Part shown: positions 1 through 7,809 of the stretch, piece by piece | Numbering within the stretch: the stretch's first letter is position 1 | How the letters are laid out: the number at the start of each line of letters is the position of its first letter | Source: Acidimicrobiia bacterium | GTDB taxonomy: Bacteria > Actinomycetota > Acidimicrobiia > Acidimicrobiales > Bin134 | Length of the DNA stretch: 34,716 nucleotides | NCBI GenBank assembly: GCA_022822265.1 | Contig: JAJECA010000005.1 | Span: forward strand, 1 to 34,716 | Direction: 5' to 3' | Notes under the pieces: model-generated | Told to the model about the DNA's origin: nothing | What the model saw: only the letters and a program-made list of their open reading frames with translations | Database searches by the model: none | Made by a program: the position numbers and the translations under genes

Positions 1-50
1 GCCGCAAATGTCGTATCTCTTTGTCGCGCGATGGGGGCTCCACCGTTTTT

Positions 51-105
51 GCTCCCTTCGTCCCGTGGCTCGGGGCGGCTCTCGAACCGAGCCCACGAAG
101 GGAGC
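51..105. repeat. large imperfect palindrome / hairpin
   Basis: Bases 51-61 plus 67-73 pair with bases 87-105. The left arm reads GCTCCCTTCGT then, after a short insertion, GGCTCGG; the right arm is the reverse complement GCTCCCTTCGTGGGCTCGG. The spacer is about 13 bases. No T-run follows on either strand, so it is a poor intrinsic terminator. It lies just upstream of the truncated DUF6119-like reading frame and may mark a recombination or mobile-element junction; that is inference. Confidence 0.5.
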
Positions 106-110
106 ACGTA

Positions 111-785
111 ATGCCCACATCCGAGATCTCGAGCGACGGCGACGAGCCAGTGAGTGCCGCCATCCCAGCGATCCATTGGCTGTTCTTCGAAGTCGAATTC
201 GGCGGCATCCGCTACTGCCTCTTCGATTCACCCTGGTATGCGATGGACACTGTCTTCGCTCAGCGACTCTAGGCCCACGGCGATGAGATCTTCGCAAGAC
301 CTCCAATTGTCAGCCTCCTGGATTGGACCATTGCTACATACGCGGAGGAGAGCGCATGCAACAACATGGCCGACGCTGCGCTCGGCGGCGTGATGCTCGA
401 CAATCCACTGCCAAGAACGACACAGCATTCACGGGGATTTGAGGCCTGCGACATCATCACCAGCGACGGCTCGCTCATACACGTGAAGCGCACTCCGAGG
501 TCATCAGCCGTGAGCCACCTCATCGGACAAGCGCTCGTAGCAACCGACACCCTGCGACATGACAGCAAGGCCCGCCAACAACTGCGCGACGTAGTCCCGA
601 GTGCCGGCAGCGATCCAAGCTGGCTTCCCAAGCGGATCGGCTTCGTCACGCTAGGAATGGCCCGTGCTCAGCCCATCACGGGCGACGATCTCTTCAGCTT
701 CAGCCAAGTGACCCTGTCCCGGCTCGATTCGTCACTTACCGAGGCAGACGTCAAACTGACGGTCGCCCCGATCGCACACGGATAA
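111..785 (+). pseudogene. DUF6119 / TIGR04141-family remnant, interrupted by an in-frame TAG
   Basis: One frame reads from ATG 111 to the stop at 785, broken only by TAG at 270-272. Translation across the stop gives a continuous homologous stretch: HWLFFEVEFGG and SPWYAMD before it, then EACDIITSDG and LIHVKRTP...SHLIGQ after it. The CD-near-IHVKR and SHL-x-Q pattern is what I associate with the C-terminal part of DUF6119 (TIGR04141, sporadically distributed, often in defence or mobile islands). Intact members are several hundred residues, so about 224 codons is only a C-terminal part. The stop plus the missing N-terminus make this a decayed gene. A downstream restart at ATG 366 could still yield a 139-residue fragment. 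Family assignment is from memory of the motif, without a search. Confidence 0.6.
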
Positions 786-958
786 GTAGCGAACGTCGAT
801 TCGCACCAACGACCAGCTTTCGTGGCCCAACTCGATCACCCTCCAACGGCCACTAACACACCTGCCGTGAGCAAATCCGTTGTAAACCGACGCACCTGGG
901 AACTGTGGTACCTACTCTGACTAGGGTGTTGTGGTGTGTCGGAGGGGGATCTGTTTGC
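786..958. other. intergenic gap between pseudogene and hsp20
   Basis: This 173-base stretch lies between two gene ends pointing towards each other. I see no convincing ORF, RNA gene or T-tailed hairpin in it. Confidence 0.5.
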
Positions 959-1396
959 TCAGTCGGAGGCCTCAACGGCCGTATGGGTGGCGGAGATGGC
1001 CACCTTTCGGGGTTTGACTGCCTCGGCTACTGGAAGGGTTACAGTCAAGACTCCTTCGGAGTAGGAGGCCCTCAAGCTGTCGGGATCGAGGTTCTCGCTC
1101 AAGTAGAGCTGGCGGTGCATCGAGCCGGTGCGCCGCTCCCGGCTGATCACGGTTCCACCCTCATAGGCCGGTGCCGGGCGCTCAACCAGCAAGTTGAGCT
1201 GCCGGTTCTCAACGGTGAGGTCGATGTCGTCCACCGAGACACCGGGAAGGTCGAAATTGATTTCCACCCGGTCCTCGAAGCGGATCACATCAGTGGGCAC
1301 CGCCCACTGGGAGCCGCTGTCAGTCCTGTTGAAATACCGATCGAAGTCGGAAAACAGGCTGTTGGCCAGGCTGTTTACAGGAATTGCACGGGGCAT
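959..1396 (-). CDS. Hsp20 / alpha-crystallin family small heat-shock protein
   Basis: This 145-residue protein is the usual size for bacterial small heat-shock proteins, ATP-independent cytoplasmic holdases that keep unfolding proteins soluble. The alpha-crystallin domain runs from about residue 35 to 130. It begins WAVPTDVIRFEDRVEI, continues through DLPGVSVDDIDLTVENRQL, and ends with the hallmark GVLTVTLP motif. An ERRTG...RQLYL segment between matches the ERxxGxFxRxxxL consensus. I chose ATG 1396 because AAAGGA lies 8 bases before it; a longer TTG-started frame reaches 1462 but adds an unlikely leader. A single CTTGAGT at 1418-1424 resembles half of the actinobacterial HspR (HAIR) operator, without the second half. 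The gene is divergent from the 519-residue protein, with 127 bases between them. Confidence 0.92.
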   Translation of the reverse strand: MPRAIPVNSLANSLFSDFDRYFNRTDSGSQWAVPTDVIRFEDRVEINFDLPGVSVDDIDLTVENRQLNLLVERPAPAYEGGTVISRERRTGSMHRQLYLSENLDPDSLRASYSEGVLTVTLPVAEAVKPRKVAISATHTAVEASD

Positions 1397-1523
1397 TGGT
1401 GATGTCCTTTCATAAAACTTGAGTGGTATGCCATTAGGGACAACAGATATAACCTCCAGCAACTTGCGGCTATTCCAGGTCTAAGGGGATTTTCTTCTTA
1501 GCGGTGGGCAAAGATGTCTGCCT

Positions 1524-3083
1524 ATGAACCGCGCTCCGGCTAATCCGTTTCTTGCCTCCTCTTCTTACGGCATCGCCCATGGTCGGTGCGATCAGCAGGA
1601 CAACGTTCCCTGGCGGGGGCCAGAGGGACCCACCGAAGTACTCGACGAGGAGGCCGACCTGCAATACGCCTGGTTGGGCCCCTGTCATTTCGGCCATTTG
1701 ACGTCGGGACCGTATCCCGACGGCCGACGGGTGGTGTGGAGCAACGGGCGGCAGAACATCGCCAAGCTCGACTACGAGACCCTGGAAGTGCTGGCCGACC
1801 ACGAGATCGTGGGCGGGGAGGGGCGCACCCCCGTAGCCGAGCTTGAGGAATATCTCCGGGGTTTTGACGAGAAGGACGGCTGGGAGGCCATCGAGCACGC
1901 AATCGAGCTGTCGATGAAGTTCATGACCGGCCTCGATGGCGTCTATGCCCTGCTGGATTGCGACCACACCCTGTTCCTGGGCCGCAAGGACCACGCGGTG
2001 GCCTACGTGGAGACCGATCCATCCGATCCGGCGTCGTCCATTGTGGAGCGGGACCGGTGGAGCAAGCCCGACCACATCGAGGGCTTCTTCGTGGGCATGA
2101 ACATGACCTTCGACGGAAAGCTGGTGATGTCCACCGATCATGGCTGGGTTGTTGTGCTCGAGCGCGACTTCAGCGCCTATCACGCGCTCCAGCTCCCCGG
2201 AGGGGCCGAGACCGCCGCCGATTACTGCGCCCAGCGAGCGGCAGAGCGGGGGAACACGGGGTACGGCTGGGTCCGCACCAGCATTTGTGTGGACAGCGAC
2301 AACGGCATCTACGTGTCTTCGAACGACCACCACCACAAGCTGCGCTGGACGGGATCCGAGCTCACCGATGATCCCGCCCACGGATGCTGGACCGTGCCCT
2401 ACCGCAACGGTGGTGGCTGCGGGTCGGGAACGACGCCTTCGCTGATGGGCTTCGGTCCCGACGAGGACAAGTTCGTGGTTATCGGCGACGGCGACGAAGT
2501 GGTCAACATCACCCTGTTATGGCGAGACGAGATCCCCGACGACTGGGAGCAACTGCCCCACGCTCCCGATCGGCGCATCGCCGGCATCGGGCCGGCCAAC
2601 ATGGGCAATCCCGATCTGGCCGAGATCAAGACCGAGCAGTCGATCACCGTGTCGGGCTACGGCGCCATGACGGTGAACAATGAGCCGGCCACGATTCCCG
2701 ACGGCTTTCCCTCTCAGGCGGCTCGGATGCTTTGCTTCATGCTCGGCCACAAGCCGGAGTACCAGCCCCACGGCCTCCACAAGTACGAGTGGGACCCGGC
2801 GGCCCGAGAGCTGAAGGAGGCGTGGGTGAACCTCGACATCTCCTCGCCTAACTCGGTTCCCTTCGTGGCCACCGAGAGCGGGCTGGTGTACACGTGTGGG
2901 GTGCGCGACAAGAAATGGACGATCGAGGCAGCCGACTGGGCCACCGGGGAGTCACGGTTCCACTACGTGCTGGGAGGCTCCAAGTTCAACACCATTGGGG
3001 CGGGGGTGACCGTGGACGACGACGGCCGGCTGCTGTTCGGCTCCATGTACGGCAAGACCCGCGTGTTGCGAGGTCCGGGATAG
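1524..3083 (+). CDS. uncharacterised soluble propeller-like protein (519 aa)
   Basis: I do not recognise a named family. No signal peptide or membrane segment is visible, so it is probably cytoplasmic. Strand-turn blocks of the type GKLVMSTDHGWVVVLER, NGIYVSSNDHH and DDGRLLFGSMYGKTRV recur at about residues 190, 260 and 505. This D-x-x-G-x-hydrophobic-S/G rhythm is common in NHL or SMP-30-like beta-propellers. A His-rich patch (NDHHHKLRW) and a GGGCGSGTTPS segment stand out near residues 268-305 and could form a ligand site. ATG 1524 has only a weak ribosome-binding sequence. The gene is divergent from hsp20 and is followed 48 bases later by galE. Any enzymatic role, for example lactonase-like, would be speculation. 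Confidence 0.85.
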   Translation: MNRAPANPFLASSSYGIAHGRCDQQDNVPWRGPEGPTEVLDEEADLQYAWLGPCHFGHLTSGPYPDGRRVVWSNGRQNIAKLDYETLEVLADHEIVGGEGRTPVAELEEYLRGFDEKDGWEAIEHAIELSMKFMTGLDGVYALLDCDHTLFLGRKDHAVAYVETDPSDPASSIVERDRWSKPDHIEGFFVGMNMTFDGKLVMSTDHGWVVVLERDFSAYHALQLPGGAETAADYCAQRAAERGNTGYGWVRTSICVDSDNGIYVSSNDHHHKLRWTGSELTDDPAHGCWTVPYRNGGGCGSGTTPSLMGFGPDEDKFVVIGDGDEVVNITLLWRDEIPDDWEQLPHAPDRRIAGIGPANMGNPDLAEIKTEQSITVSGYGAMTVNNEPATIPDGFPSQAARMLCFMLGHKPEYQPHGLHKYEWDPAARELKEAWVNLDISSPNSVPFVATESGLVYTCGVRDKKWTIEAADWATGESRFHYVLGGSKFNTIGAGVTVDDDGRLLFGSMYGKTRVLRGPG

Positions 3084-3118
3084 CCGCAGTCTGCTCCGCT
3101 GCCCCGACGACGCACCGC

Positions 3119-3124
3119 TAACGT
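3119..3124 (+). promoter_or_regulatory. candidate -10 box (TAACGT) for a leaderless galE transcript
   Basis: TAACGT ends 7 bases before ATG 3132, the spacing expected when transcription starts at the first base of the start codon. No Shine-Dalgarno sequence precedes galE and no clear -35 box is visible. Prediction only. Confidence 0.35.
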
Positions 3125-3131
3125 GCCAAAC

Positions 3132-4154
3132 ATGGCGACGGTGCTGGTGACCGGGGGAGCGGGCTACATCGGCAGCCATACTTGCGTCGCTCTGCTGGAG
3201 GCCGGCTACGAGGTGGCGGTGCTGGACAGCCTGGCCAACTCCTCGGCCGCCGCCATCGATTCGGTGGGGGAGATCGCCGGCCGCCGCCCTCGCCTCTACG
3301 TGGCTGACTGTCGGGACGAACCAGCGCTGGACAAGGCCATGGCTGAGGTCCGCCCCGACGCGGTGCTGCACTTCGCGGGGCTCAAATCGGTGCCCGAGTC
3401 GGTAGCCGACCCCATTCGGTACTACCGCCACAACCTGGAGTCCACCGCCGTGCTGATGGCGGCGATGGAGCGGGCCGGTGTGCGCCGGATCGTGTTCTCC
3501 TCCTCGGCCACCGTGTACGGCGAGCCCGACCTGTTGCCGGTGCCCGAGACCGCGGCAACCCGACCGGCCAACCCCTACGGCTCCACCAAGCTGATGATCG
3601 AGCAGATGATCGCCGATGTGGTGCGGGCCGATTCCCGCTGGTCGGCGGCGCTGCTGCGCTATTTCAACCCGGTGGGCGCCCATCCCAGCGGCCTGATCGG
3701 GGAGGATCCCGAGGGCGTGCCCGGCAACTTGATGCCCTACCTTCTCCAGGTGGCAGTAGGCCGCCATCCCCATCTGCCGCTCTATGGCACCGACTACCCC
3801 ACTCCCGACGGCACAGCATTGCGCGACTACATCCACGTGATGGACTTGGCCGACGGCCATCTGGCCGCGCTCAAGCACCTGGAGACCTCGCCAGGGCAAA
3901 CGCACACCTACAACCTGGGCACTGGTCAAGGGGTCTCTGTGCTGGAGGTGGTCGCCGCCCTGCGAGGGGCCACCGGCCACCCTCTGCCCTATGAGGAGCT
4001 GGACCGCCGCCCGGGCGACGTGCCCGAGTTGTGGGCCGACCCGGGCCAAGCTCTCAGGGAACTGGGCTGGTCGGCTAGCCGAACACTGGCCGACATGTGC
4101 CGAGACGCCTGGGCTTGGCAGTCAACCCATCCGCAGGGATTTCGGGGCGACTAG
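3132..4154 (+). CDS. galE: UDP-glucose 4-epimerase
   Basis: GalE interconverts UDP-glucose and UDP-galactose with bound NAD+, in the Leloir pathway and for sugar-nucleotide supply to the cell envelope. It is an extended short-chain dehydrogenase: VLVTGGAGYIGSHT at the N-terminus is the GxxGxxG NAD motif. The catalytic set is Ser125 in SSSATVYG, and Tyr149 with Lys153 in NPYGSTK. The downstream blocks LRYFNPVGAHPSG, RDYIHVMDLADGH and YNLGTGQGVSVLE are typical GalE signatures. The 340-residue length is normal. I prefer ATG 3132 because it gives MATVLVTGG and sits 7 bases after a TANNNT box; GTG 3123 would add three residues. Its TAG stop overlaps the convergent pckA stop within the palindrome CTAG. 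Confidence 0.95.
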   Translation: MATVLVTGGAGYIGSHTCVALLEAGYEVAVLDSLANSSAAAIDSVGEIAGRRPRLYVADCRDEPALDKAMAEVRPDAVLHFAGLKSVPESVADPIRYYRHNLESTAVLMAAMERAGVRRIVFSSSATVYGEPDLLPVPETAATRPANPYGSTKLMIEQMIADVVRADSRWSAALLRYFNPVGAHPSGLIGEDPEGVPGNLMPYLLQVAVGRHPHLPLYGTDYPTPDGTALRDYIHVMDLADGHLAALKHLETSPGQTHTYNLGTGQGVSVLEVVAALRGATGHPLPYEELDRRPGDVPELWADPGQALRELGWSASRTLADMCRDAWAWQSTHPQGFRGD

Positions 4155-5809
4155 AGCATCGCTTTGATGCCCAAAGAGGCGTAGTCCTGTTCCTCGTAGT
4201 TCTGGCGGAACAGGTCGCGCAGCCGAATGGCGGCCTCGTCGTAGGCGTCGGGATCGCTCCAGGTGTTGCGGGGATTCAGCACCTCGTCGGGCACGCCGGG
4301 GCACGAGAGCGGGATTCGCAGTCCCAGAATGGGGAGCCTGGCAGTTTCCACGGTGTCGAGGTCGCCGTTTAGGGCGGCGTCGAGCAGTGCTCGGGTGTGG
4401 GCGATGGACATGCGGTCTCCCACCCCGTAGGGGCCTCCCGACCAGCCGGTGTTCAACAGAATGCAGCGGGCCGAGTGCGTATCCATGCGGTGGGCCAGAA
4501 GCTCGGCATATACCGATGGCTTGTGCGACATGAACGGCGCTCCGAAGCAGGCGCTGAACGTGGCCTGGGGCTCCACCACTCCCACCTCGGTGCCGGCCAG
4601 TTTGGAGGTGAAGCCCATCACGAAGTGGTACATCACCTCGTCGCGGTCGAGGATCGCCACTGGGGGCAGCACGCCGAAGGCATCCGCGGTCAGCAGCACG
4701 ATGGTGCGGGGATGGGGCCCCTTGGCACCGGGGGCCACGTCGGGATTGCAGTCCAGCGGATACGCGAATCGGGTGTTCTCGGTGATGGAGTTGTCGGTGA
4801 GGTCGAGTTCCTGGGGATCGGTGTCGGCTAGGTCTCTTCCGGGCAGAGGAGGCACGTTTTCGATCAGGGTGCCCCCCATCGAAAGGGCGGCGGCGATCAC
4901 CGGCTCGGCTTGCTTGTTCAAGTCGATGAGCTTCGCGTAGCAGCCGTCTTCGAAGTTGGCGATTCCCGACTCGGTCCACACATGTTCGTCATCGCCGATC
5001 AGGCTGCGGTCGGGATCGGCCGACAGGGTGGTCTTCCCGGTTCCAGACAGGCCGAACAAGATGGCGCTGTTGCCGTCGTGGCCAACGTTTGCCGAGCAGT
5101 GCATGGTGAGCTGCTTGGCGTCGGGCAGCACGAAGTTCATCACCGTGAACATGGTCTTTTTGACCACGCCGCAGTAGTCAGCCCGCCCGAGCACCATCCC
5201 CAGCCGATTACGCAGATCCATGATGACGGCCCGGTCGGTGCGAGTGCCGTCGCGGTCGGGATCGCACCGGAAGCTGGGCACATTGATCATCGTCCAGCCG
5301 ACGGCGTCGCGGTCCGCGTCGTCGCGCACTCCCTTGGGGAACATGATGTTGGCAAAGAAGGCGTGGGTGGCGTACTCGCTGATCAGCCGATAGGGGATGG
5401 CGAATTCCGGATCCCAACCGCAGAACACATCGGCGGTGTACAGCGTGGCCTCCTGCTCGTTCAGGTGGGCCAGAACCCGCTCAAGCAGAGCCGGGAAGCG
5501 GTCGGCGTCGAACTGGTTGAAATCCGACTTCCACCACACATCGTCCACCACCTCGGGCCAGGCCACTGCGAAGGTGTCCTGCACTGGGCGGCCGGTGCAG
5601 GTCGGGTCGGAGTAGAAGATGAGCGGCCCGTCGGTGCCCAGCGCGGTGGGAAACGCCTTCTGGTCGTGCTCTCCTCCGTCAATGCGGGTGCGGCCCCGAT
5701 CTCCAGCTACGGCTGCGGCGAATAGCTCATCCTGGGTCAGTCCGGCCCGAACATCAACCGAGTCCAAGCCGAAGCGGACGCTGAGCTGGTCGGCGACCTT
5801 GCGGGTCAC
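4151..5809 (-). CDS. pckA: phosphoenolpyruvate carboxykinase (ATP)
   Basis: This enzyme converts oxaloacetate and ATP to phosphoenolpyruvate, CO2 and ADP, the entry step of gluconeogenesis (EC 4.1.1.49). The P-loop GLSGTGKTTLSADP near residue 252 is the ATP-type kinase-1a motif, not the FPSACGKTN form of the GTP enzyme. IGDDEHVW follows it, and FSACFGAPF and NTGWSGGPYG are further ATP-PEPCK blocks. The 552 residues fit the family (about 530-550). Start GTG 5809 overlaps the stop of the upstream small gene in GTGA, so the two are probably translationally coupled. The 3' end shares CTAG with galE. Actinobacteria most often carry the GTP-dependent enzyme (from memory), so the ATP type is a mild lineage marker. 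Confidence 0.96.
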   Translation of the reverse strand: MTRKVADQLSVRFGLDSVDVRAGLTQDELFAAAVAGDRGRTRIDGGEHDQKAFPTALGTDGPLIFYSDPTCTGRPVQDTFAVAWPEVVDDVWWKSDFNQFDADRFPALLERVLAHLNEQEATLYTADVFCGWDPEFAIPYRLISEYATHAFFANIMFPKGVRDDADRDAVGWTMINVPSFRCDPDRDGTRTDRAVIMDLRNRLGMVLGRADYCGVVKKTMFTVMNFVLPDAKQLTMHCSANVGHDGNSAILFGLSGTGKTTLSADPDRSLIGDDEHVWTESGIANFEDGCYAKLIDLNKQAEPVIAAALSMGGTLIENVPPLPGRDLADTDPQELDLTDNSITENTRFAYPLDCNPDVAPGAKGPHPRTIVLLTADAFGVLPPVAILDRDEVMYHFVMGFTSKLAGTEVGVVEPQATFSACFGAPFMSHKPSVYAELLAHRMDTHSARCILLNTGWSGGPYGVGDRMSIAHTRALLDAALNGDLDTVETARLPILGLRIPLSCPGVPDEVLNPRNTWSDPDAYDEAAIRLRDLFRQNYEEQDYASLGIKAML

Positions 5810-6054
5810 GCGGTCTCCGAGTCGCCGGCGGTAGTGAGGAATGAAGGGGTGCCCAAGTCGATTTCCGACCCCAGCCGCAGCCGGGTGGCCTGCCCCTCAG
5901 CCAGGTCGAACAGCACTCGCTGCCCCTGGCGCAGCATACGGAACACCGATCCCTCCAGCGCATCGGCAGCCAAGTCGTACTCGGCCAAGTCGGTATCGCA
6001 AACCACAACGCCGAGGCCGGTTGCGGGATCGTAAGCCTTGATCACACCCTGCAC
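5806..6054 (-). CDS. small cold-shock-domain-like (OB-fold) protein
   Basis: This 82-residue protein has the outline of a cold-shock domain. MQGVIKAYDPATGLGVVV resembles the start of CspA-type proteins (M-x-G-x-V-K-x-F-x-x-x-x-G-x-G-F-I), and RQGQRVLFDL matches the GQxVxFDV strand. The RNP1 and RNP2 aromatic residues that stack on nucleic acid are not where they should be: GVVV replaces GFI, and YDLAA replaces VFVHF. Ordinary RNA chaperone activity is therefore doubtful. GTG 6054 has AAAGAG upstream. It is the first gene of an operon with pckA (4-base overlap) and is divergent from the fatty-acid kinase gene. A regulatory or metabolite-sensing role linked to pckA is possible but only inferred. 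Confidence 0.7.
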   Translation of the reverse strand: MQGVIKAYDPATGLGVVVCDTDLAEYDLAADALEGSVFRMLRQGQRVLFDLAEGQATRLRLGSEIDLGTPSFLTTAGDSETA

Positions 6055-6139
6055 AGGGACTCTTTCTGTCGGTGATCGGGGGTAATGGCAGGTTAACGGC
6101 TGCTCTTTGCGGTTCGCGAGTCGGGAAGCGTGGAGTAAC

Positions 6140-6145
6140 TACCAT
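6140..6145 (+). promoter_or_regulatory. candidate -10 box (TACCAT), leaderless layout
   Basis: TACCAT ends 8 bases before ATG 6154 in the divergent 99-base gap. This spacing puts the transcription start at or next to the start codon. No strong -35 box is evident. Confidence 0.3.
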
Positions 6146-6153
6146 CGCGGGGC

Positions 6154-7809
6154 ATGACGGGAGACCGACTGGGAGCCGATGGGTTGAGGGCCACGATGGA
6201 GTGGTTCCGCGACGCTTTGGCCCTGCACCGAGACTTAATCAACCAGCTCAACGTGTACCCGGTTCCCGATGGCGACACCGGCACCAATATGGCGCTCACC
6301 CTGGAAACGGTGGTCACCGAGGTGTCCGGTGCCGGGCAGGAGATGGCCGAGGTCTGCCACGCCATAAGCCACGGCTCGCTCATGGGGGCCAGGGGCAACT
6401 CCGGCGTGATCTTGTCGCAGATACTCCGGGGCCTGGCCGACACGGTGGCCGCCGCCGGTCATGTCGACCCGCCGGTGTTGGCCGGTGCGCTGCAAAAGGC
6501 TTCCGCCGCGGCCGACGAGGCGGTGTCGACCCCGGTGGAGGGAACCATCCTCACCGTGGTGCGTGATGTGGCGACTGCCGCCGCCGAAGCGGTCGAAGAG
6601 GGCGTCGACGGCCTCGTCCAGATGGTTGAGGGATGCCAGCAGGCCGGACGGGCATCGCTGGATCGCACGCCGGAGCTGCTTCCCCAACTGGCCCGGGCCA
6701 ATGTGGTGGACGCCGGGGGAGCGGGGTTCTTGCTGTTTCTGGACGCTCTGGCCACCGCGATGGACGGCCGTCCGTTGCCCGACCCGCCGCCCGTAGACCC
6801 GACGGCAGGGGTGGGTGCGGCCGTGGCTGGGGCCGACGATCTCCACGGTGTCGACGACGCCGACGGCACCCGCTATGAGGTCATGTTCTTCTTGGAGGCC
6901 GACGACGACCGCATCGGCGACTTCCGCTCCGCCTGGGAGGCCTTGGGTGATTCCATCGTGGTGGTGGGCGGAGACGGTCTTTGGAACTGCCACATCCACA
7001 GCAACGACATCGGTGGCAGCATCGAGGCGGGCATCGGCGTAGGCCGCCCGTATGACATACGGGTGACCGACTTGTTCGAGCAGGTGGAGCACGTCGAGTC
7101 GTTGATCGAAGCCGAGATCGGCGGGACGGTCACCACTGTGGCCGGTGAACCGGTTCGCACCGCGGTGGTGGCTGTGTCGGTCGGGGCGGGGGTTCGCCGC
7201 ATCTTCGAGTCGCTCGGGGTTAGAGCGGTCATCGCCGGGGGGCAGACCATGAATCCCTCCACCGAGCACTTCGTGCAGGCGGTGGAGCAGCTGGATGCCG
7301 CCGAGGTTGTGCTGCTTCCCAACAACAAGAACATCGTGCCGGTGGCCGAGCGGGTGGACGAATGCACGGATGCGGAGGTGAGGGTTGTGCCCACCAAGGG
7401 GATCGCCGAGGGGTTGGCCGCCTTGATGGCCTATGACCCGTCGGCCACCGCTGATCAGAACCAGGAGGCCATGGCCGACGCGGCCTCCGATGTGGTGACC
7501 GGGGAAGTCACCCAAGCGGTGAGGGACACCGAGAGTGAATTGGGTCCCATTGCCTCCGGCCAATGGCTGGGACTGGATCGCCAAGGATTGCGGGTAGTGG
7601 CCCCGAGCGCGGTAGAAGCGGCCACCGGGCTTCTGGCCGAGATAATCGACGACAGCCATGAGCTGGTGACGGTGATCGCCGGCGCCGATGCTGCGACTGC
7701 GCAGGTCGGGGAAGTATCGGCCTGGCTGGCCGAGCATCATCCGGCGCTCGAGGTAGAGATCCACGAGGGAGACCAGCCGCTCTATCCGTTCTATTTCGGA
7801 GTGGAGTGA
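6154..7809 (+). CDS. FakA-like fatty acid kinase (DhaL/DAK2-domain protein)
   Basis: The N-terminal domain (about residues 12-205) is a DhaL/DAK2 kinase fold. NVYPVPDGDTGTNM carries the metal-binding aspartates, and GARGNSGVILSQ and NVVDAGGAGF are further conserved blocks. The C-terminal half (about 235-550) matches the YloV/FakA-type domain, with LWNCHIHSND, AGGQTMNPSTE and LLPNNKNI as recognisable pieces. FakA phosphorylates fatty acids bound to a DegV-type FakB carrier, feeding exogenous fatty acids to phospholipid synthesis. No fakB lies in this window, so the partner must be elsewhere. The 551-residue length is normal. It overlaps recG by GTGA, the same pairing as Rv2974c-recG in mycobacteria. 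Confidence 0.9.
   Translation: MTGDRLGADGLRATMEWFRDALALHRDLINQLNVYPVPDGDTGTNMALTLETVVTEVSGAGQEMAEVCHAISHGSLMGARGNSGVILSQILRGLADTVAAAGHVDPPVLAGALQKASAAADEAVSTPVEGTILTVVRDVATAAAEAVEEGVDGLVQMVEGCQQAGRASLDRTPELLPQLARANVVDAGGAGFLLFLDALATAMDGRPLPDPPPVDPTAGVGAAVAGADDLHGVDDADGTRYEVMFFLEADDDRIGDFRSAWEALGDSIVVVGGDGLWNCHIHSNDIGGSIEAGIGVGRPYDIRVTDLFEQVEHVESLIEAEIGGTVTTVAGEPVRTAVVAVSVGAGVRRIFESLGVRAVIAGGQTMNPSTEHFVQAVEQLDAAEVVLLPNNKNIVPVAERVDECTDAEVRVVPTKGIAEGLAALMAYDPSATADQNQEAMADAASDVVTGEVTQAVRDTESELGPIASGQWLGLDRQGLRVVAPSAVEAATGLLAEIIDDSHELVTVIAGADAATAQVGEVSAWLAEHHPALEVEIHEGDQPLYPFYFGVE

Noticed and set aside
51..105. possible tRNA or T-arm-like structure
   Set aside because: The GGCTC/GAGCC stem with a 7-base loop looks like a T-arm, but the whole element is only 55 bases with no anticodon arm or matching acceptor stem.
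1418..1424. HspR (HAIR) operator upstream of hsp20
   Set aside because: Only one half-site (CTTGAGT) is present; the second half-site ACTCAAG is missing at the proper distance.
6235..7764. 509-residue open frame on the minus strand opposite the FakA-like gene
   Set aside because: High GC gives long antisense frames. Its composition is His/Gly/Arg-rich with no recognisable domain, while the plus-strand gene has clear family motifs.
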